DNA of 64,000 nt from JBDOQU01 sp039839375. GTDB taxonomy: Bacteria; Pseudomonadota; Alphaproteobacteria; DSM-16000; Inquilinaceae. Shown here one piece after another: positions 8,645-16,960 of the stretch (position 1 is the stretch's first letter; each line of letters opens with the position of its first letter). Made by a program: the position numbers and the translations under genes. Under the pieces are notes generated by a model. The model did not search any database, was not told the DNA's origin, and saw only the letters and a list, made by a program, of their open reading frames with translations. Location of the stretch: positions 124,001-188,000 of the forward strand of contig NZ_JBDOQU010000003.1 of the NCBI RefSeq assembly GCF_039839375.1, read 5' to 3'.

Positions 8645-9838
8645 TCAGCCGCCCAGCGCCGGGACCAGGCGGTCCATCGCCTTTTCCAGATGGGCGTGGG
8701 AGCCGGCGAAGCAGAGGCGGAGATAGCCTTCGCCGCCCTCGCCGAAGGCCGATCCGGGGGCGAGGCCGACGCCAGCCCTGTCGATGAGGCTCTTGGCCAG
8801 CGCGATGCTGTCGGTCTCCCCCTCCACGCCGAAGAGCAGGTAGAAGGCGCCGGCCGGGCGGGTCAGGCGGATGTTGGGCAGCGTCTCCAGCCGGCTGCAG
8901 ACGATCTCCCGCCCCTTCCGGCACCGCTCCACCAGCGCGTCGACGGTCGGGTCGCCGTCGTTCAGCGCCGTCGCCGCGCCGTGCTGGAGGAAGGTGGTCG
9001 TGCCCGACGTGTTGAACTGCACCAGATTCTCATAGACCCGGCCCAGCGCCGGCGGGGCGACCACCCAGCCGATGCGCCAGCCGGTCATCGACCAGTTCTT
9101 GGAGAAGGTGTTGATGACGATCAGCCGGTCGTCGGGTTCCGTGATCTCCAGGAAGGAGGGCGCGCGGGACCCCTCCGGCCCGTCATAGACGAAGCGGCCA
9201 TAGACCTCGTCGGCGATGATCCAGATGCCGCGGCCACGGGCGAAGTCCCGCAAGGCGATCATGTCCTCCTCCGGCATGATCCAGCCGGTGGGGTTGGACG
9301 GCGAATTGATGAAGATCGCGCGCGTCTTCGGTCCGCAGGCATCGACCAGCCGGTCGAGGTCGAGCCGCCATCCGTCCTCACGCCTCTCCGTCGCCACCTG
9401 GCGGACGGTTCCGCCGGTGATGCGGGCGGCGGAGAAGATGTTGGGCCATACCGGAGAGACGGCGACCATCTCGTCCCCCGGCCCGACCAGCATCTGCATG
9501 GTCAGCATGATCGCCTGCATGCCCGATGTCGTGACCGTCAGCCGGTCTGTGGCGACGGGAACGCTGTAGAGCCGTTCAAGATAGTCCGACAGCGCCTGGC
9601 GCAGCGGCGGGATGCCCCGCTGATAGGTGTAGAAGGTGTTGCCGGCCTTCAGCGCCGTCGTCGCGGCCTCGCCGATGAAGTCGGGCGTGGGCAGGTCGCC
9701 CTCGCCGAACCAGAGCGGCAGCAGCCCCTCCTTCTCCCGCCCGTAATTGGCGACGATCAGGATGCCGCTTTCCGGCAGTTGGGCGATCTCCGGCCGGATC
9801 GCCGAAAGAAGGTCGTCGCCTGCCGTCTGCCCGTCCAT
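8645..9838 (-). CDS. PLP-dependent aminotransferase, class I/II fold type I
   Basis: The 397-aa enzyme has the aspartate aminotransferase fold. The N-terminal substrate segment is LPLWFGEGDLPTP, the cofactor-contact region is SNPTGWIMP, Asp/Tyr of the pyridine site are in IIADEVYGRF, and the Schiff-base lysine is in NTFSKNWSMTGWR. The C-terminal substrate arginine is in EGYLRLCFAG. A cytoplasmic transaminase of an amino acid and a 2-oxo acid is certain in outline, but the specificity is not. It lies downstream of the SdhAF4-like gene on the same strand, separated by about 115 bp, without an obvious pathway link. Confidence 0.88.
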   Translation of the reverse strand: MDGQTAGDDLLSAIRPEIAQLPESGILIVANYGREKEGLLPLWFGEGDLPTPDFIGEAATTALKAGNTFYTYQRGIPPLRQALSDYLERLYSVPVATDRLTVTTSGMQAIMLTMQMLVGPGDEMVAVSPVWPNIFSAARITGGTVRQVATERREDGWRLDLDRLVDACGPKTRAIFINSPSNPTGWIMPEEDMIALRDFARGRGIWIIADEVYGRFVYDGPEGSRAPSFLEITEPDDRLIVINTFSKNWSMTGWRIGWVVAPPALGRVYENLVQFNTSGTTTFLQHGAATALNDGDPTVDALVERCRKGREIVCSRLETLPNIRLTRPAGAFYLLFGVEGETDSIALAKSLIDRAGVGLAPGSAFGEGGEGYLRLCFAGSHAHLEKAMDRLVPALGG

Positions 9839-9953
9839 GAATCCCGCTCCAGCATGTCCGTTGGTCTCGACTGGCGAGACTATCAGCGGCTTTCCGCTGC
9901 CGGTAGGGGCGGATTGTCAGCGGACAATGCTGGTGAATAACGCCGCGGGCCGT

Positions 9954-10160
9954 TCAGAAATCCGAGCAGCGGCCGTTGACCTCCCAGTCGCCATAGCGGG
10001 TGGGTTCGGGGCCGTCGCGGCCGCCGATCTCCCCCGGCTTCTGGATCTGTTCCGCCGGCCGGGGCGGGCGGTGCTCCTTCGCCTTCGAGGGGGCGGGGCG
10101 CGCGGGGTCCGGCTTCTCTGGAGCGTTCCGGATGCGATGTTCCTTCATCATCGTCCTCAT
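9954..10160 (-). CDS. DUF1674 / succinate dehydrogenase assembly factor 4 (SdhAF4-like)
   Basis: The C-terminal 24 residues carry the diagnostic motif of this family, EIGGRDGPEPTRYGDWE followed by VNGRCSDF, at the very end of the protein. The N-terminal part is low-complexity and rich in Pro, Lys and Arg. SDHAF4-type proteins help assemble the flavinylated SdhA subunit of succinate dehydrogenase. Three in-frame ATGs (10160, 10151, 10148) are clustered. The GGAG before the first and the GAGG before the others leave the start undecided, so the protein has 64-68 residues. A longer reading to 10223 is possible but has no support. Confidence 0.82.
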   Translation of the reverse strand: MRTMMKEHRIRNAPEKPDPARPAPSKAKEHRPPRPAEQIQKPGEIGGRDGPEPTRYGDWEVNGRCSDF

Positions 10161-10268
10161 ATGGCTCCGGAATCGCCGCAGGTCCACCGTTTGGAGCGGG
10201 CGCTTGGAACGAGGGCTGTGCATCCTTACCTACTTTCTGGGTTTCGGCATCGAAAGGATATCGAGAAC

Positions 10269-11144
10269 ATGGCCGGCTATATGAAAACGGCGGTGCTCCT
10301 GGCCGGCATGACGGCCCTGTTCCTGGGAGCCGGCTTCCTGCTGGGCGGGCAGAGCGGCATGATGATCGCCCTGCTGGTCGCGCTGGGCATGAATGCCTTC
10401 GCCTACTGGAATTCCGGCAAGATGGTCCTGCGCATGCACAATGCGCGGGAGGTCGACGCCCGGACCGCGCCGGAGTTCCACGGCATGATGCGGCAGCTTT
10501 CCGAGCGCGCCGGCCTGCCGATGCCGCGCGTCTTCCTGATCGAGACGGACCAGCCCAACGCTTTCGCCACCGGCCGCAATCCCGAGAACGCCGCCGTCGC
10601 CGCCACGACCGGCCTGCTACGGCGGCTGAGCTCGGAGGAGGTGGCGGGGGTGATGGCGCACGAGCTGGCCCATGTGAAGAACCGCGACACGCTGATCATG
10701 ACGGTGACGGCGACGCTGGCCGGCGCGCTCTCCATGCTGGCCAATTTCGCGATCTTCTTCGGCGGCAACCGGAACAACCCGATGGGCTTCGTCGGAGTCA
10801 TACTGACCATGATCCTCGCTCCCATCGCCGCCATGGTGGTGCAGATGGCGATCAGCCGGGGCCGGGAATACGAGGCCGACCGGATCGGCGCGGAGATCTG
10901 CGGAAAGCCGCTCTGGCTCGCGGCGGCGCTGGAGAAGATCGACGCGTTCTCCCGCCGGATCGACTATCACGCGGCCGAGCGCAATCCGGCGACCGCGCAC
11001 ATGTTCATCATCAATCCGCTGCACGCCCACAAGGTGGACAGCCTCTTCTCCACCCATCCGAAGACCGCCAACCGCGTCGCCCGGCTGCGCGAAATGGCGG
11101 GCGCGCCCTCCGCCGCCGCCCAGCCGGCGGGACCGTGGGGGTGA
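10269..11144 (+). CDS. htpX: Membrane zinc metalloprotease HtpX
   Basis: The 291-aa M48 protease degrades misfolded membrane proteins. The zinc motif HELAH is in VMAHELAHVKNRD, and the third ligand glutamate is in GREYEADRIGAE. Two N-terminal transmembrane helices and two in the middle are evident. The start MAGYMKTAVLLAGM fits the family (a second candidate is ATG 10281), whereas the much longer upstream reading is non-coding. The last codon and stop overlap the GTG of the hutD-like gene, making a tightly coupled trio with it and the VOC gene. Confidence 0.95.
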   Translation: MAGYMKTAVLLAGMTALFLGAGFLLGGQSGMMIALLVALGMNAFAYWNSGKMVLRMHNAREVDARTAPEFHGMMRQLSERAGLPMPRVFLIETDQPNAFATGRNPENAAVAATTGLLRRLSSEEVAGVMAHELAHVKNRDTLIMTVTATLAGALSMLANFAIFFGGNRNNPMGFVGVILTMILAPIAAMVVQMAISRGREYEADRIGAEICGKPLWLAAALEKIDAFSRRIDYHAAERNPATAHMFIINPLHAHKVDSLFSTHPKTANRVARLREMAGAPSAAAQPAGPWG

Positions 11145-11716
11145 AGGGCGCGATCCGGCTGCTGAGGCCTTCCGACTACCGCCGGATGCCGTGGAGGAAC
11201 GGCGGCGGCGAGACGGTCGAGATCGCGCGGCGGGAGGAGAACGGCGCCACCCTCTGGCGGGTCAGCATCGCCGATGTCGACCGGCCGGGCGACTTCTCGG
11301 CCTTTCCCGGCCTTGAACGCGTGATCGCCGTGGCGGACGGCGTCGGCATGCGCCTTCATGTCGGGAGCGAGAATCCGGTGACCCTGACGCCGGAGGATCT
11401 TCCCTTCCGTTTCTCCGGAACGGCCGCCACGCGCTGCGAACTGCTTGAGGGGCCGATCCGGAACTTCAACCTGATGATCGACCCTCTGCGGACCGCCGGA
11501 TCGCTGGCGAGGATAGCCGGCCCCGCCGACCATGCCATTCCGGCGACCGCTGGGACGATCCTGGTCCATGCCCTGGCCGGGCCATGCGGCCTCACGGTGG
11601 TCGACGAGACGGTCGAGATCGACGAGGGCATGACGGCGATGGTCGAAGGCATGGGGGCCGCTCTCCACGTCCGGGGCCAGGCGATGGTCGCGACCATCGG
11701 GGCGGTTCCGTCATGA
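11141..11716 (+). CDS. hutD: HutD/Ves-family cupin protein
   Basis: The protein has about 191 aa. The N-terminal signature YRRMPWRNGGGETVEI and the later block LWRVSIADVDRPGDFSAFPG define the HutD/Ves family, a bicupin fold often found in histidine-utilisation loci, with an unknown or governing role. No hut genes are near. The start is taken as the GTG at 11141 that forms a GTGA overlap with htpX. An in-frame GTG two codons earlier is the alternative. Its own stop overlaps the next gene by four bases. Confidence 0.85.
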   Translation: MKGAIRLLRPSDYRRMPWRNGGGETVEIARREENGATLWRVSIADVDRPGDFSAFPGLERVIAVADGVGMRLHVGSENPVTLTPEDLPFRFSGTAATRCELLEGPIRNFNLMIDPLRTAGSLARIAGPADHAIPATAGTILVHALAGPCGLTVVDETVEIDEGMTAMVEGMGAALHVRGQAMVATIGAVPS

Positions 11717-12102
11717 CCAGCCATATCGGAGCCGTCGCGCTGCTCGTCCGCGATTATGACGAGGCCATTGCCTACTATACCGGGATGCTCGGGTTCGATC
11801 TGATCGAGGACTCCGATATGGGCGGCGGCAAAAGGTGGGTACTGGTCGCGCCGCCGGGATCGCGGGAGACGCGCCTGCTGCTGGCCCGCGCCGCCACGCC
11901 GGAGCAGGCAGCCCGCATCGGCGATCAGACGGGCGGGCGGGTCTTCCTCTTCCTCCAGACCGATGATTTCCACAGGGACCATCGGGAGTTCAGCGCGCGG
12001 GGCGTGAAATTCCTGGAAGCGCCGCGCGAGGAACTTTACGGCACGGTCGCGGTCTTCGAGGATATCTACGGCAACCGCTGGGATTTGCTGCAGTTGCGGT
12101 GA
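11713..12102 (+). CDS. VOC (glyoxalase/bleomycin resistance) superfamily protein
   Basis: This 129-aa single-domain protein has two beta-alpha-beta-beta-beta halves. Strand one includes GAVALLVRDYDEAIAYY and the metal-ligand candidates are near His4 and in the closing strand VAVFEDIYGNRWDLLQ. Proteins of this small type use a divalent metal for varied chemistry, so the function cannot be specified. ATG overlaps the hutD stop (ATGA), which gives an htpX-hutD-VOC operon. Confidence 0.82.
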   Translation: MTSHIGAVALLVRDYDEAIAYYTGMLGFDLIEDSDMGGGKRWVLVAPPGSRETRLLLARAATPEQAARIGDQTGGRVFLFLQTDDFHRDHREFSARGVKFLEAPREELYGTVAVFEDIYGNRWDLLQLR

Positions 12103-12139
12103 TCTCGCCGCCTAAGAACAGTTGAAGGATCGTCCCGCC

Positions 12140-12604
12140 ATGCCGCCTTCCCTGCCCTTCGCCATATGCCGCCTCGCCCCCGGCGACATGGCGCTCATGG
12201 ACGCCCTGCTGATCGTTTTCGGCGAGGCCTTCGATGACGCTGAAACCTACGGCGCGGCCCGCCCCGGCCGCGCCTATCTGGAGCGCCTGCTGGGCGGCGA
12301 CCAGTTCATCGCGCTGGCGGCGGTGAAGGGCGGCGCGGTCGTCGGCGGGCTCGCGGCCTATGAGCTCCATAAGTTCGAGCGGGAGCGCAGCGAGATCTAC
12401 ATCTACGACCTGGCCGTGGCCGAACCGCACCGCCGGCAGGGCGTCGCAACGGCGCTGATCGAGGAGTTGAAAAACATCGCGGCGGCGCGCGGCGCCTACG
12501 TCATCTTCGTCCAGGCCGATCACGGCGACGACCCCGCAATCGCGCTCTACACCAAGCTGGGAACGCGCGAGGACGTCCTGCATTTCGACATCGCGGTGGA
12601 GTGA
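12140..12604 (+). CDS. AAC(3)-I-like aminoglycoside 3-N-acetyltransferase (GNAT)
   Basis: The 154-aa protein matches the known length of AAC(3)-I enzymes and carries their characteristic strings GEAFDDAETY, AYLERLLGGDQFIAL, YELHKFERERSEIYIYDLAV, HRRQGVATALIEELK (the acetyl-CoA loop) and DPAIALYTKLG plus EDVLHFDI. These enzymes acetylate gentamicin-type drugs. Whether this chromosomal copy does so is unknown, because many environmental members are not tested. ATG 12140 was chosen because GAAGGAT lies 8-9 bases upstream; the TTG at 12122 is the alternative. No integron or transposon hallmark is next to it. Confidence 0.85.
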   Translation: MPPSLPFAICRLAPGDMALMDALLIVFGEAFDDAETYGAARPGRAYLERLLGGDQFIALAAVKGGAVVGGLAAYELHKFERERSEIYIYDLAVAEPHRRQGVATALIEELKNIAAARGAYVIFVQADHGDDPAIALYTKLGTREDVLHFDIAVE

Positions 12605-12665
12605 GGGCGTACCCTGTCTTAGGTACGACCTGTCATCCATGTCTCCGGGCCGGACAATACCGAAG

Positions 12666-12756
12666 TGGCGGAGGGGAAGGGATTCGAACCCTCGATACGC
12701 TTTTGACGTATACCCGCTTTCCAGGCGAGCGCCTTCAACCACTCGGCCACCCCTCC
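12666..12756 (-). tRNA. tRNA-Ser (anticodon GGA)
   Basis: On the minus strand the acceptor stem GGAGGGG pairs with CCCCTCC, followed by G and an encoded CCA (12668-12666). The anticodon arm reads CTGGAAAG, giving GGA. The long variable arm GTATACGTCAAAAGCGTATC and the T-loop GGTTCGAATCC are typical of a class II serine tRNA. Confidence 0.96.
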
Positions 12757-12929
12757 GCAGGCGCGGGAAAATAGCGGCGGTGGCGCGTTGTGGCAAGGAT
12801 GCTCTGGCGGTTACGCATCCGATCGGCGATTTAGCGGTTTCACAAAGCCGTGGGATGCCGCGGGCCTTGCTTGTCGCGGCGGCGGCGGGGCCGTAGATTC
12901 CCGCTATTCTTTACCGGCGGGGGGGATCG

Positions 12930-13220
12930 ATGGCGGTGCGCGCGGTGGGCTGGGCCCTTGTGGTGCTGGGGCTGTTGATCCTGGGGCGGGATGTCTGGCG
13001 CTGGGCCGACGGGTCGCCCTTCCGGCTCATCACCGGCGGGGAGCTGTGGTTCCTGCTGGATTCGTCCAGCCTCAACCTGACCCAGGAGGTCATCCAGCGC
13101 TATCTGCCGCCCCAGCTATGGGATCCCGCGATCGTCACCATGCTGCTGTGGCCAGCCGCCCTGACGATCGCCGCGCCGGGACTCCTGCTTATCCTGCTGG
13201 GGCGGCGGCGGATGGGGTGA
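12930..13220 (+). CDS. Small conserved two-helix membrane protein
   Basis: The product is 96 aa with a hydrophobic helix at 5-20 (VGWALVVLGLLILG) and another at 70-90 (LLWPAALTIAAPGLLLILL). Between them is an amphipathic soluble loop with SSLNLTQEVIQRYLPP and the motif WDPAIVTMLLWP. Proteins with this layout, GELW...SLN..Q..I.RY...LWDP, recur in alphaproteobacteria with no assigned function. The 3' end overlaps the 3' end of the convergent hydrolase gene by 32 bp. The start has only a G-rich leader as a ribosome-binding site. Confidence 0.7.
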   Translation: MAVRAVGWALVVLGLLILGRDVWRWADGSPFRLITGGELWFLLDSSSLNLTQEVIQRYLPPQLWDPAIVTMLLWPAALTIAAPGLLLILLGRRRMG

Positions 13221-13983
13221 CGAGGGCGGAGATTTCCGCTGCCGCATCCATCATCAGCGACAGATCCTGCTCCCGCGACAGGCGATGGTCGCCATCCTTG
13301 ACGAGGGTGAGGCGGGCATCGGCGCATTCCCACGCCTCCAGCAGCCGGCGGCTCTGGACCCACGGAACGTCCGGGTCGGCAAGGCCGTGGACGAGGCGCA
13401 GCGGGATCGCCAGGGGAATGGGCGCGCGCAGCACAAGCCTCTCCCGCCCGTCCTCGATCAGCCGGCTTGTGATCGGGTAGGGCTCGGTATCGTAGACGGA
13501 AGGCCGGCGGAGCACGCCAGCGCGCGCAAGTTCGGCCTTCTGTCCGGCTGTCAGCCGGTCATGGATCAGGTCCTCGGTGAAGTCCGGCGCGGAGGCGATT
13601 CCGACCAGCCCGGCGATCCTCTTCGGGCGGGCGATGGCGGCCAGAACGGCGATCCAGGCACCCATGGAGGAGCCGACCAGGATCAGCGGGCCGCTCGTCG
13701 CGCCGTCTATCATCGCGAGCGCGTCGGAGACCCAGTCGCCGACCGTCGCCTCCTCGAACCGGCCGCCGGAGGCGCCGTGCCCGCGATAGTCGAAGCGGAG
13801 GAAGGGCTGGCCGCGGGCGGCGCAGAACGCCTCCAGCGCCGTCGCCTTGACCCCCGTCATGTCCGACCGGAAACCGCCGAGAAACACGAGTCCCGGCAGC
13901 GTCGAGCCACTGGCCGGCAGGGAAGCGTAGGCAAGGCTGGTTCCATCCGGGGCCGCTAGGCTATGGTGCGCCGCCTTCATCAT
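13189..13983 (-). CDS. Alpha/beta hydrolase (serine hydrolase)
   Basis: The 264-aa protein has the oxyanion region FLGGFRSDM, the strand RFDYRGHGASGG, the nucleophile elbow VGSSMGAW, an acid residue in HGLADPDVPW and the catalytic histidine in DGDHRLS. This resembles ABHD10/CapX-like esterases, with substrate unknown. ATG 13983 is supported by GAGGGACA about 5 bases upstream. A far longer in-frame reading exists but its first part is the antisense of the neighbouring glycosyltransferase. The gene start lies only a few bases from the divergent glycosyltransferase start. Confidence 0.85.
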   Translation of the reverse strand: MMKAAHHSLAAPDGTSLAYASLPASGSTLPGLVFLGGFRSDMTGVKATALEAFCAARGQPFLRFDYRGHGASGGRFEEATVGDWVSDALAMIDGATSGPLILVGSSMGAWIAVLAAIARPKRIAGLVGIASAPDFTEDLIHDRLTAGQKAELARAGVLRRPSVYDTEPYPITSRLIEDGRERLVLRAPIPLAIPLRLVHGLADPDVPWVQSRRLLEAWECADARLTLVKDGDHRLSREQDLSLMMDAAAEISALVTPSAAAPAG

Positions 13984-13989
13984 TCCGAA

Positions 13990-15267
13990 ATGTCCCTCAT
14001 CGCCCAAAGCATGTCGCAGAGCCCAGACCCTACACCGCCGCGCCCGTCGGACAAGCCGTCCGGGGCGGATGGCCAGACCGATGGTTACGCCGGCGGCCCC
14101 GTCATCCTTCAGGTGCTGCCTTCGCTCGTGTCCGGCGGGGTGGAGCGCGGGACGGTCGACATGGCCGCCGCCATCGTGGAGGCCGGCGGCCGGGCGATCG
14201 TCGCCTCCTCCGGCGGGCCGATGGTGCGGGAGCTGGCGAGGGCGGGCGCGGAGCATGTGGCCCTGCCGCTGGCCAGCAAGAATCCCTGGCGCATCCGGAA
14301 GAATGCCGACCTGCTGATCGCGCTGATGCGGCGGGAGGGGGTCGACCTTGTCCATGCGCGGAGCCGCGCCCCGGCCTGGAGCGCCTGGCGCGCCTGCCGG
14401 CGGACCGGCACGCCCTTCGTCACCACCGTCCATGCCCATTACGCGATCAACCTGCCGGGCAAGCGACGCTACAACAGCGTCATGACACGCGGCGACCGGG
14501 TGATCGCGATCTCCAACTACATCGCCGGCTACATCCAGGAGAACTACAAGGTCGATCCTTCGATCATCCGGACCATCCCGCGCGGGATCGACGTGCGGCG
14601 GCTGGATCCGGCGGCGGTGACGGCGGAGCGGGTGATCAAGATGGCGCGGGACTGGCGGCTGCCGGACGGCGTGCCGGTGATCGCCGTGCCGGCGCGGCTG
14701 ACGCGCCTGAAGGGTCATCTGGTGATCCTGGACGCGCTGGCGCGGCTGCGCATCGGCGAAGTGCGCTGCCTGTTCATCGGCTCCGACCAGGGGCGGAAGC
14801 GCTATCGGGAGGAGCTGGAGGCGCGGATCAGGAAGCTGGGGCTGGAGAGTTCCGTCCACATCACCGACCATTGCGACGACATGGCGTCGGCCTACAAGCT
14901 GGCCGACGTGGTGGTCAGCGCGACGACGGAGCCGGAGGGCTTCGGCCGCGTGATCGTGGAGGCCCAGGCGATGGGCCGGCCGGTGATCGCGACCGCGATC
15001 GGCGCGCCGCAGGAGACGGTGATTCCCGGCCAGACCGGCTGGCTGGTGCCGCCCGGAAACCCCGACGCGCTGGCGGCGGCGCTGGAGGAGGCGCTGACCC
15101 TGTCGCCGGACCAGCGCCAGGCGCTGGCCGACCGCACGATCGCCCATGTCCGCGCCAACTACAGCCGGGATCGGATGTGCGACGCCACGCTGGATGTCTA
15201 TGAGGAACTGCTGATCGGCCATCAGGCCTCCGCCCACGCTGAGCCCCATGCCGCCCTCCATTCTTGA
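13990..15267 (+). CDS. Glycosyltransferase family 4
   Basis: The 425-aa GT-B enzyme starts its N-domain with VILQVLPSLVSGGVERGTV and has HARSRAPAWSA and VHAHYAIN in the acceptor domain. The nucleotide-sugar domain opens with PARLTRLKGH and ends with TEPEGFGRVIVEAQAMGRPVI, the E-x7-E motif of GT4. It probably adds a sugar in LPS or capsule assembly, because it overlaps an acyltransferase of lipid A type by 20 bases. Alternative starts are ATG 13963, 13990 and 14011; none has a strong ribosome-binding site. Confidence 0.88.
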   Translation: MSLIAQSMSQSPDPTPPRPSDKPSGADGQTDGYAGGPVILQVLPSLVSGGVERGTVDMAAAIVEAGGRAIVASSGGPMVRELARAGAEHVALPLASKNPWRIRKNADLLIALMRREGVDLVHARSRAPAWSAWRACRRTGTPFVTTVHAHYAINLPGKRRYNSVMTRGDRVIAISNYIAGYIQENYKVDPSIIRTIPRGIDVRRLDPAAVTAERVIKMARDWRLPDGVPVIAVPARLTRLKGHLVILDALARLRIGEVRCLFIGSDQGRKRYREELEARIRKLGLESSVHITDHCDDMASAYKLADVVVSATTEPEGFGRVIVEAQAMGRPVIATAIGAPQETVIPGQTGWLVPPGNPDALAAALEEALTLSPDQRQALADRTIAHVRANYSRDRMCDATLDVYEELLIGHQASAHAEPHAALHS

Positions 15268-16189
15268 TGACCCGCATAGCGCGCGGCGGCGGCGGAACCG
15301 GCGGGCGCGGCGTCAGCGGGTTCTGGACTATCCGCTCCAGGCGTTGGGGGTGGCGCTCTTCTACTGGCTGTTCCGGGCCTTGCCGATCGATACCGCCTCG
15401 GCCTGGGGCGGGCGCATCCTGCGGACAATAGGGCCGTGGCTGGGCGCCAGCCGGACCGCCCGACGGAACATAGCCGCGACCTTCCCCGACATGCCGAAGC
15501 CGGAGATCCACCGGATCGTGCGAGGCATGTGGGACAATCTGGGCCGGGTGCTGGCCGAATACACCCATCTGGACCGGCTGCTCGGCGACCCGGAAGGCCG
15601 GATCGAGATCGTCGGGCTGGAGCATGTGCGGGACCGCGCGCAGAGAGGCGAAGGCTGCGTCATGGCGATCGCCCATCTGGGCAATTGGGAGGTGTCCGCG
15701 GTGGCGGCCGCGATGGAGGGGCTGCCGATCTGGTCGTTCTACCGGCCGCTCAACAACCCGCATGTCGATCGCTGGCTGCTGAGGCTGCGGGAGAAGCTGG
15801 GCAACCGGATGCTGGCCAAGCGCATGGAAGGCGGGGCCAGCCGCCGGGCGCTGGGCATCGTGCGGGGCGGCGGCGTGCTGGGGCTGCTGGTCGACCAGCA
15901 TTTCAGCGGCGGGATCGACGTGCCGTTCCTCGGCCGCCCGTCCCTGACTTCGCCGGCGGCGGTGGAGTTCGCCCGCCATCTCGGCTGCGCCCTGCTGCCG
16001 ATCCGGGTGGAGCGGCTGGACGGCGCGCGCTTCCGCGTCACGGTGGCGCCGCCCCTGGACATCCCCGCCAGCACGGACCGGAAGGAAGCGGTGCGGGAGG
16101 GCACTCGCCGGCTGAACGACACCATCGGCGAATGGATCCGCGAACGCCCCGAACAATGGCTGTGGCTGCATAAACGCTGGAAGGGGTGA
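15248..16189 (+). CDS. Lipid A biosynthesis lauroyl/myristoyl acyltransferase-like (LpxL/HtrB family)
   Basis: The 313-aa protein has an Arg-rich N-terminus and a membrane-associated helix at 28-45. The catalytic H-x4-E motif is AHLGNWE near residues 142-148. Downstream blocks WSFYRPLNNPHVD, GLLVDQH and the closing WLWLHKRWK belong to the LpxL/LpxM family, which transfers acyl chains from ACP to Kdo2-lipid A at the inner membrane. Its start overlaps the glycosyltransferase by 20 bases, so the pair is probably a lipopolysaccharide-related operon. Which acyl chain it adds cannot be read. Confidence 0.88.
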   Translation: MPPSILDDPHSARRRRNRRARRQRVLDYPLQALGVALFYWLFRALPIDTASAWGGRILRTIGPWLGASRTARRNIAATFPDMPKPEIHRIVRGMWDNLGRVLAEYTHLDRLLGDPEGRIEIVGLEHVRDRAQRGEGCVMAIAHLGNWEVSAVAAAMEGLPIWSFYRPLNNPHVDRWLLRLREKLGNRMLAKRMEGGASRRALGIVRGGGVLGLLVDQHFSGGIDVPFLGRPSLTSPAAVEFARHLGCALLPIRVERLDGARFRVTVAPPLDIPASTDRKEAVREGTRRLNDTIGEWIRERPEQWLWLHKRWKG

Positions 16190-16199
16190 AGGCGAATAA

Positions 16200-16295
16200 C
16201 CACCCTCACCCCCAACCCCCTCTCCCGCAAGCAGGAGAGGGGGCTAAATGACTCCCTCCCCTGCAAAGCGGGGGAGGGTCGGGGTGGGGGTGCGG
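16200..16295. repeat. Dispersed palindromic repeat, family C
   Basis: A C-rich segment with CCCCCTCTCCCGC, a short loop and GGAGAGGGGG is followed by CTCCCTCCCC, a loop and GGGGGAGGG, all nested in CACCCTCACCCC and GGGGTGGGGGTG outer arms. The layout is a long nested inverted repeat just after the acyltransferase gene, and it may end its transcript. Confidence 0.75.
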
Positions 16296-16393
16296 TTTGG
16301 CGTTATATGTCCCACCTTCGTCCGCACGATGCCTTTTGTCCAGATACCATTGGCGTAGACTCTGGGTAGTTCCTATTTCCGATGGAGATGAAA

Positions 16394-16960
16394 ATGTCCG
16401 GTTCCGATACTGCCCTGCTGCTCATCGATGCCCAGGAATCCTTCCGGCACCGTCCCTACTGGGATGAGAAGGACGTGCCAGCCTTCCTCGATCGGGCACA
16501 GGCGCTGATCGACGGGGCGAAGGCGCGGGGCGTTCCGGTGGTCCAGATATTCCATGTCGAGGATGAAGGCGCGTTTTCGCTGGGATCCGGCAATGTCGTC
16601 ACGCTGGCGCCGCTGGCAATCGAGCCGGATGCGGTCTTCCGCAAGCGCCGGCACAGCGCGCTCGTCGGCAGCGGACTGGATGTGTGGCTGACGGAGAACG
16701 GCATCCGCCGCGTCATCGTCGCCGGCATCCGGACGGAGCAGTGCTGTGAGACGACGACCCGTCACGCCTCCGACCTTGGCTATGAGGTCGATTATGTGGG
16801 CGAGGCGACGCTGACCTTCGCGATGACCGACGCCGCCGGCCGGACATGGTCCGCGGATGAGATCAGAGCGCGGACGGAGCTGGTTCTGGCCGGCCGCTTC
16901 GCCCGGATCGCGACCGTGGACGAGGCGCTGCGTGGCCGTCCGGAGGTCCTGGCCGCATGA
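16394..16960 (+). CDS. Isochorismatase-like cysteine hydrolase
   Basis: The 188-aa protein has the triad of this superfamily: Asp in LLLIDAQESF, Lys in RKRRHSAL and the nucleophilic Cys in AGIRTEQCCETT. It likely hydrolyses an amide or ester such as a nicotinamide- or carbamoyl-type compound. The start is taken at the third of three in-frame ATGs (16382, 16388, 16394), because GGAG lies 6 bases before it and nothing comparable precedes the first. Its TGA overlaps the ATG of the GlxA-type regulator, so the two are co-translated and the regulator probably controls this small operon. Confidence 0.85.
   Translation: MSGSDTALLLIDAQESFRHRPYWDEKDVPAFLDRAQALIDGAKARGVPVVQIFHVEDEGAFSLGSGNVVTLAPLAIEPDAVFRKRRHSALVGSGLDVWLTENGIRRVIVAGIRTEQCCETTTRHASDLGYEVDYVGEATLTFAMTDAAGRTWSADEIRARTELVLAGRFARIATVDEALRGRPEVLAA

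Noticed and set aside
13984..15261. Long minus-strand continuation of the hydrolase reading frame (up to 690 codons)
   Set aside because: It is the complement of the glycosyltransferase gene, and the hydrolase has a good start and ribosome-binding site at 13983.
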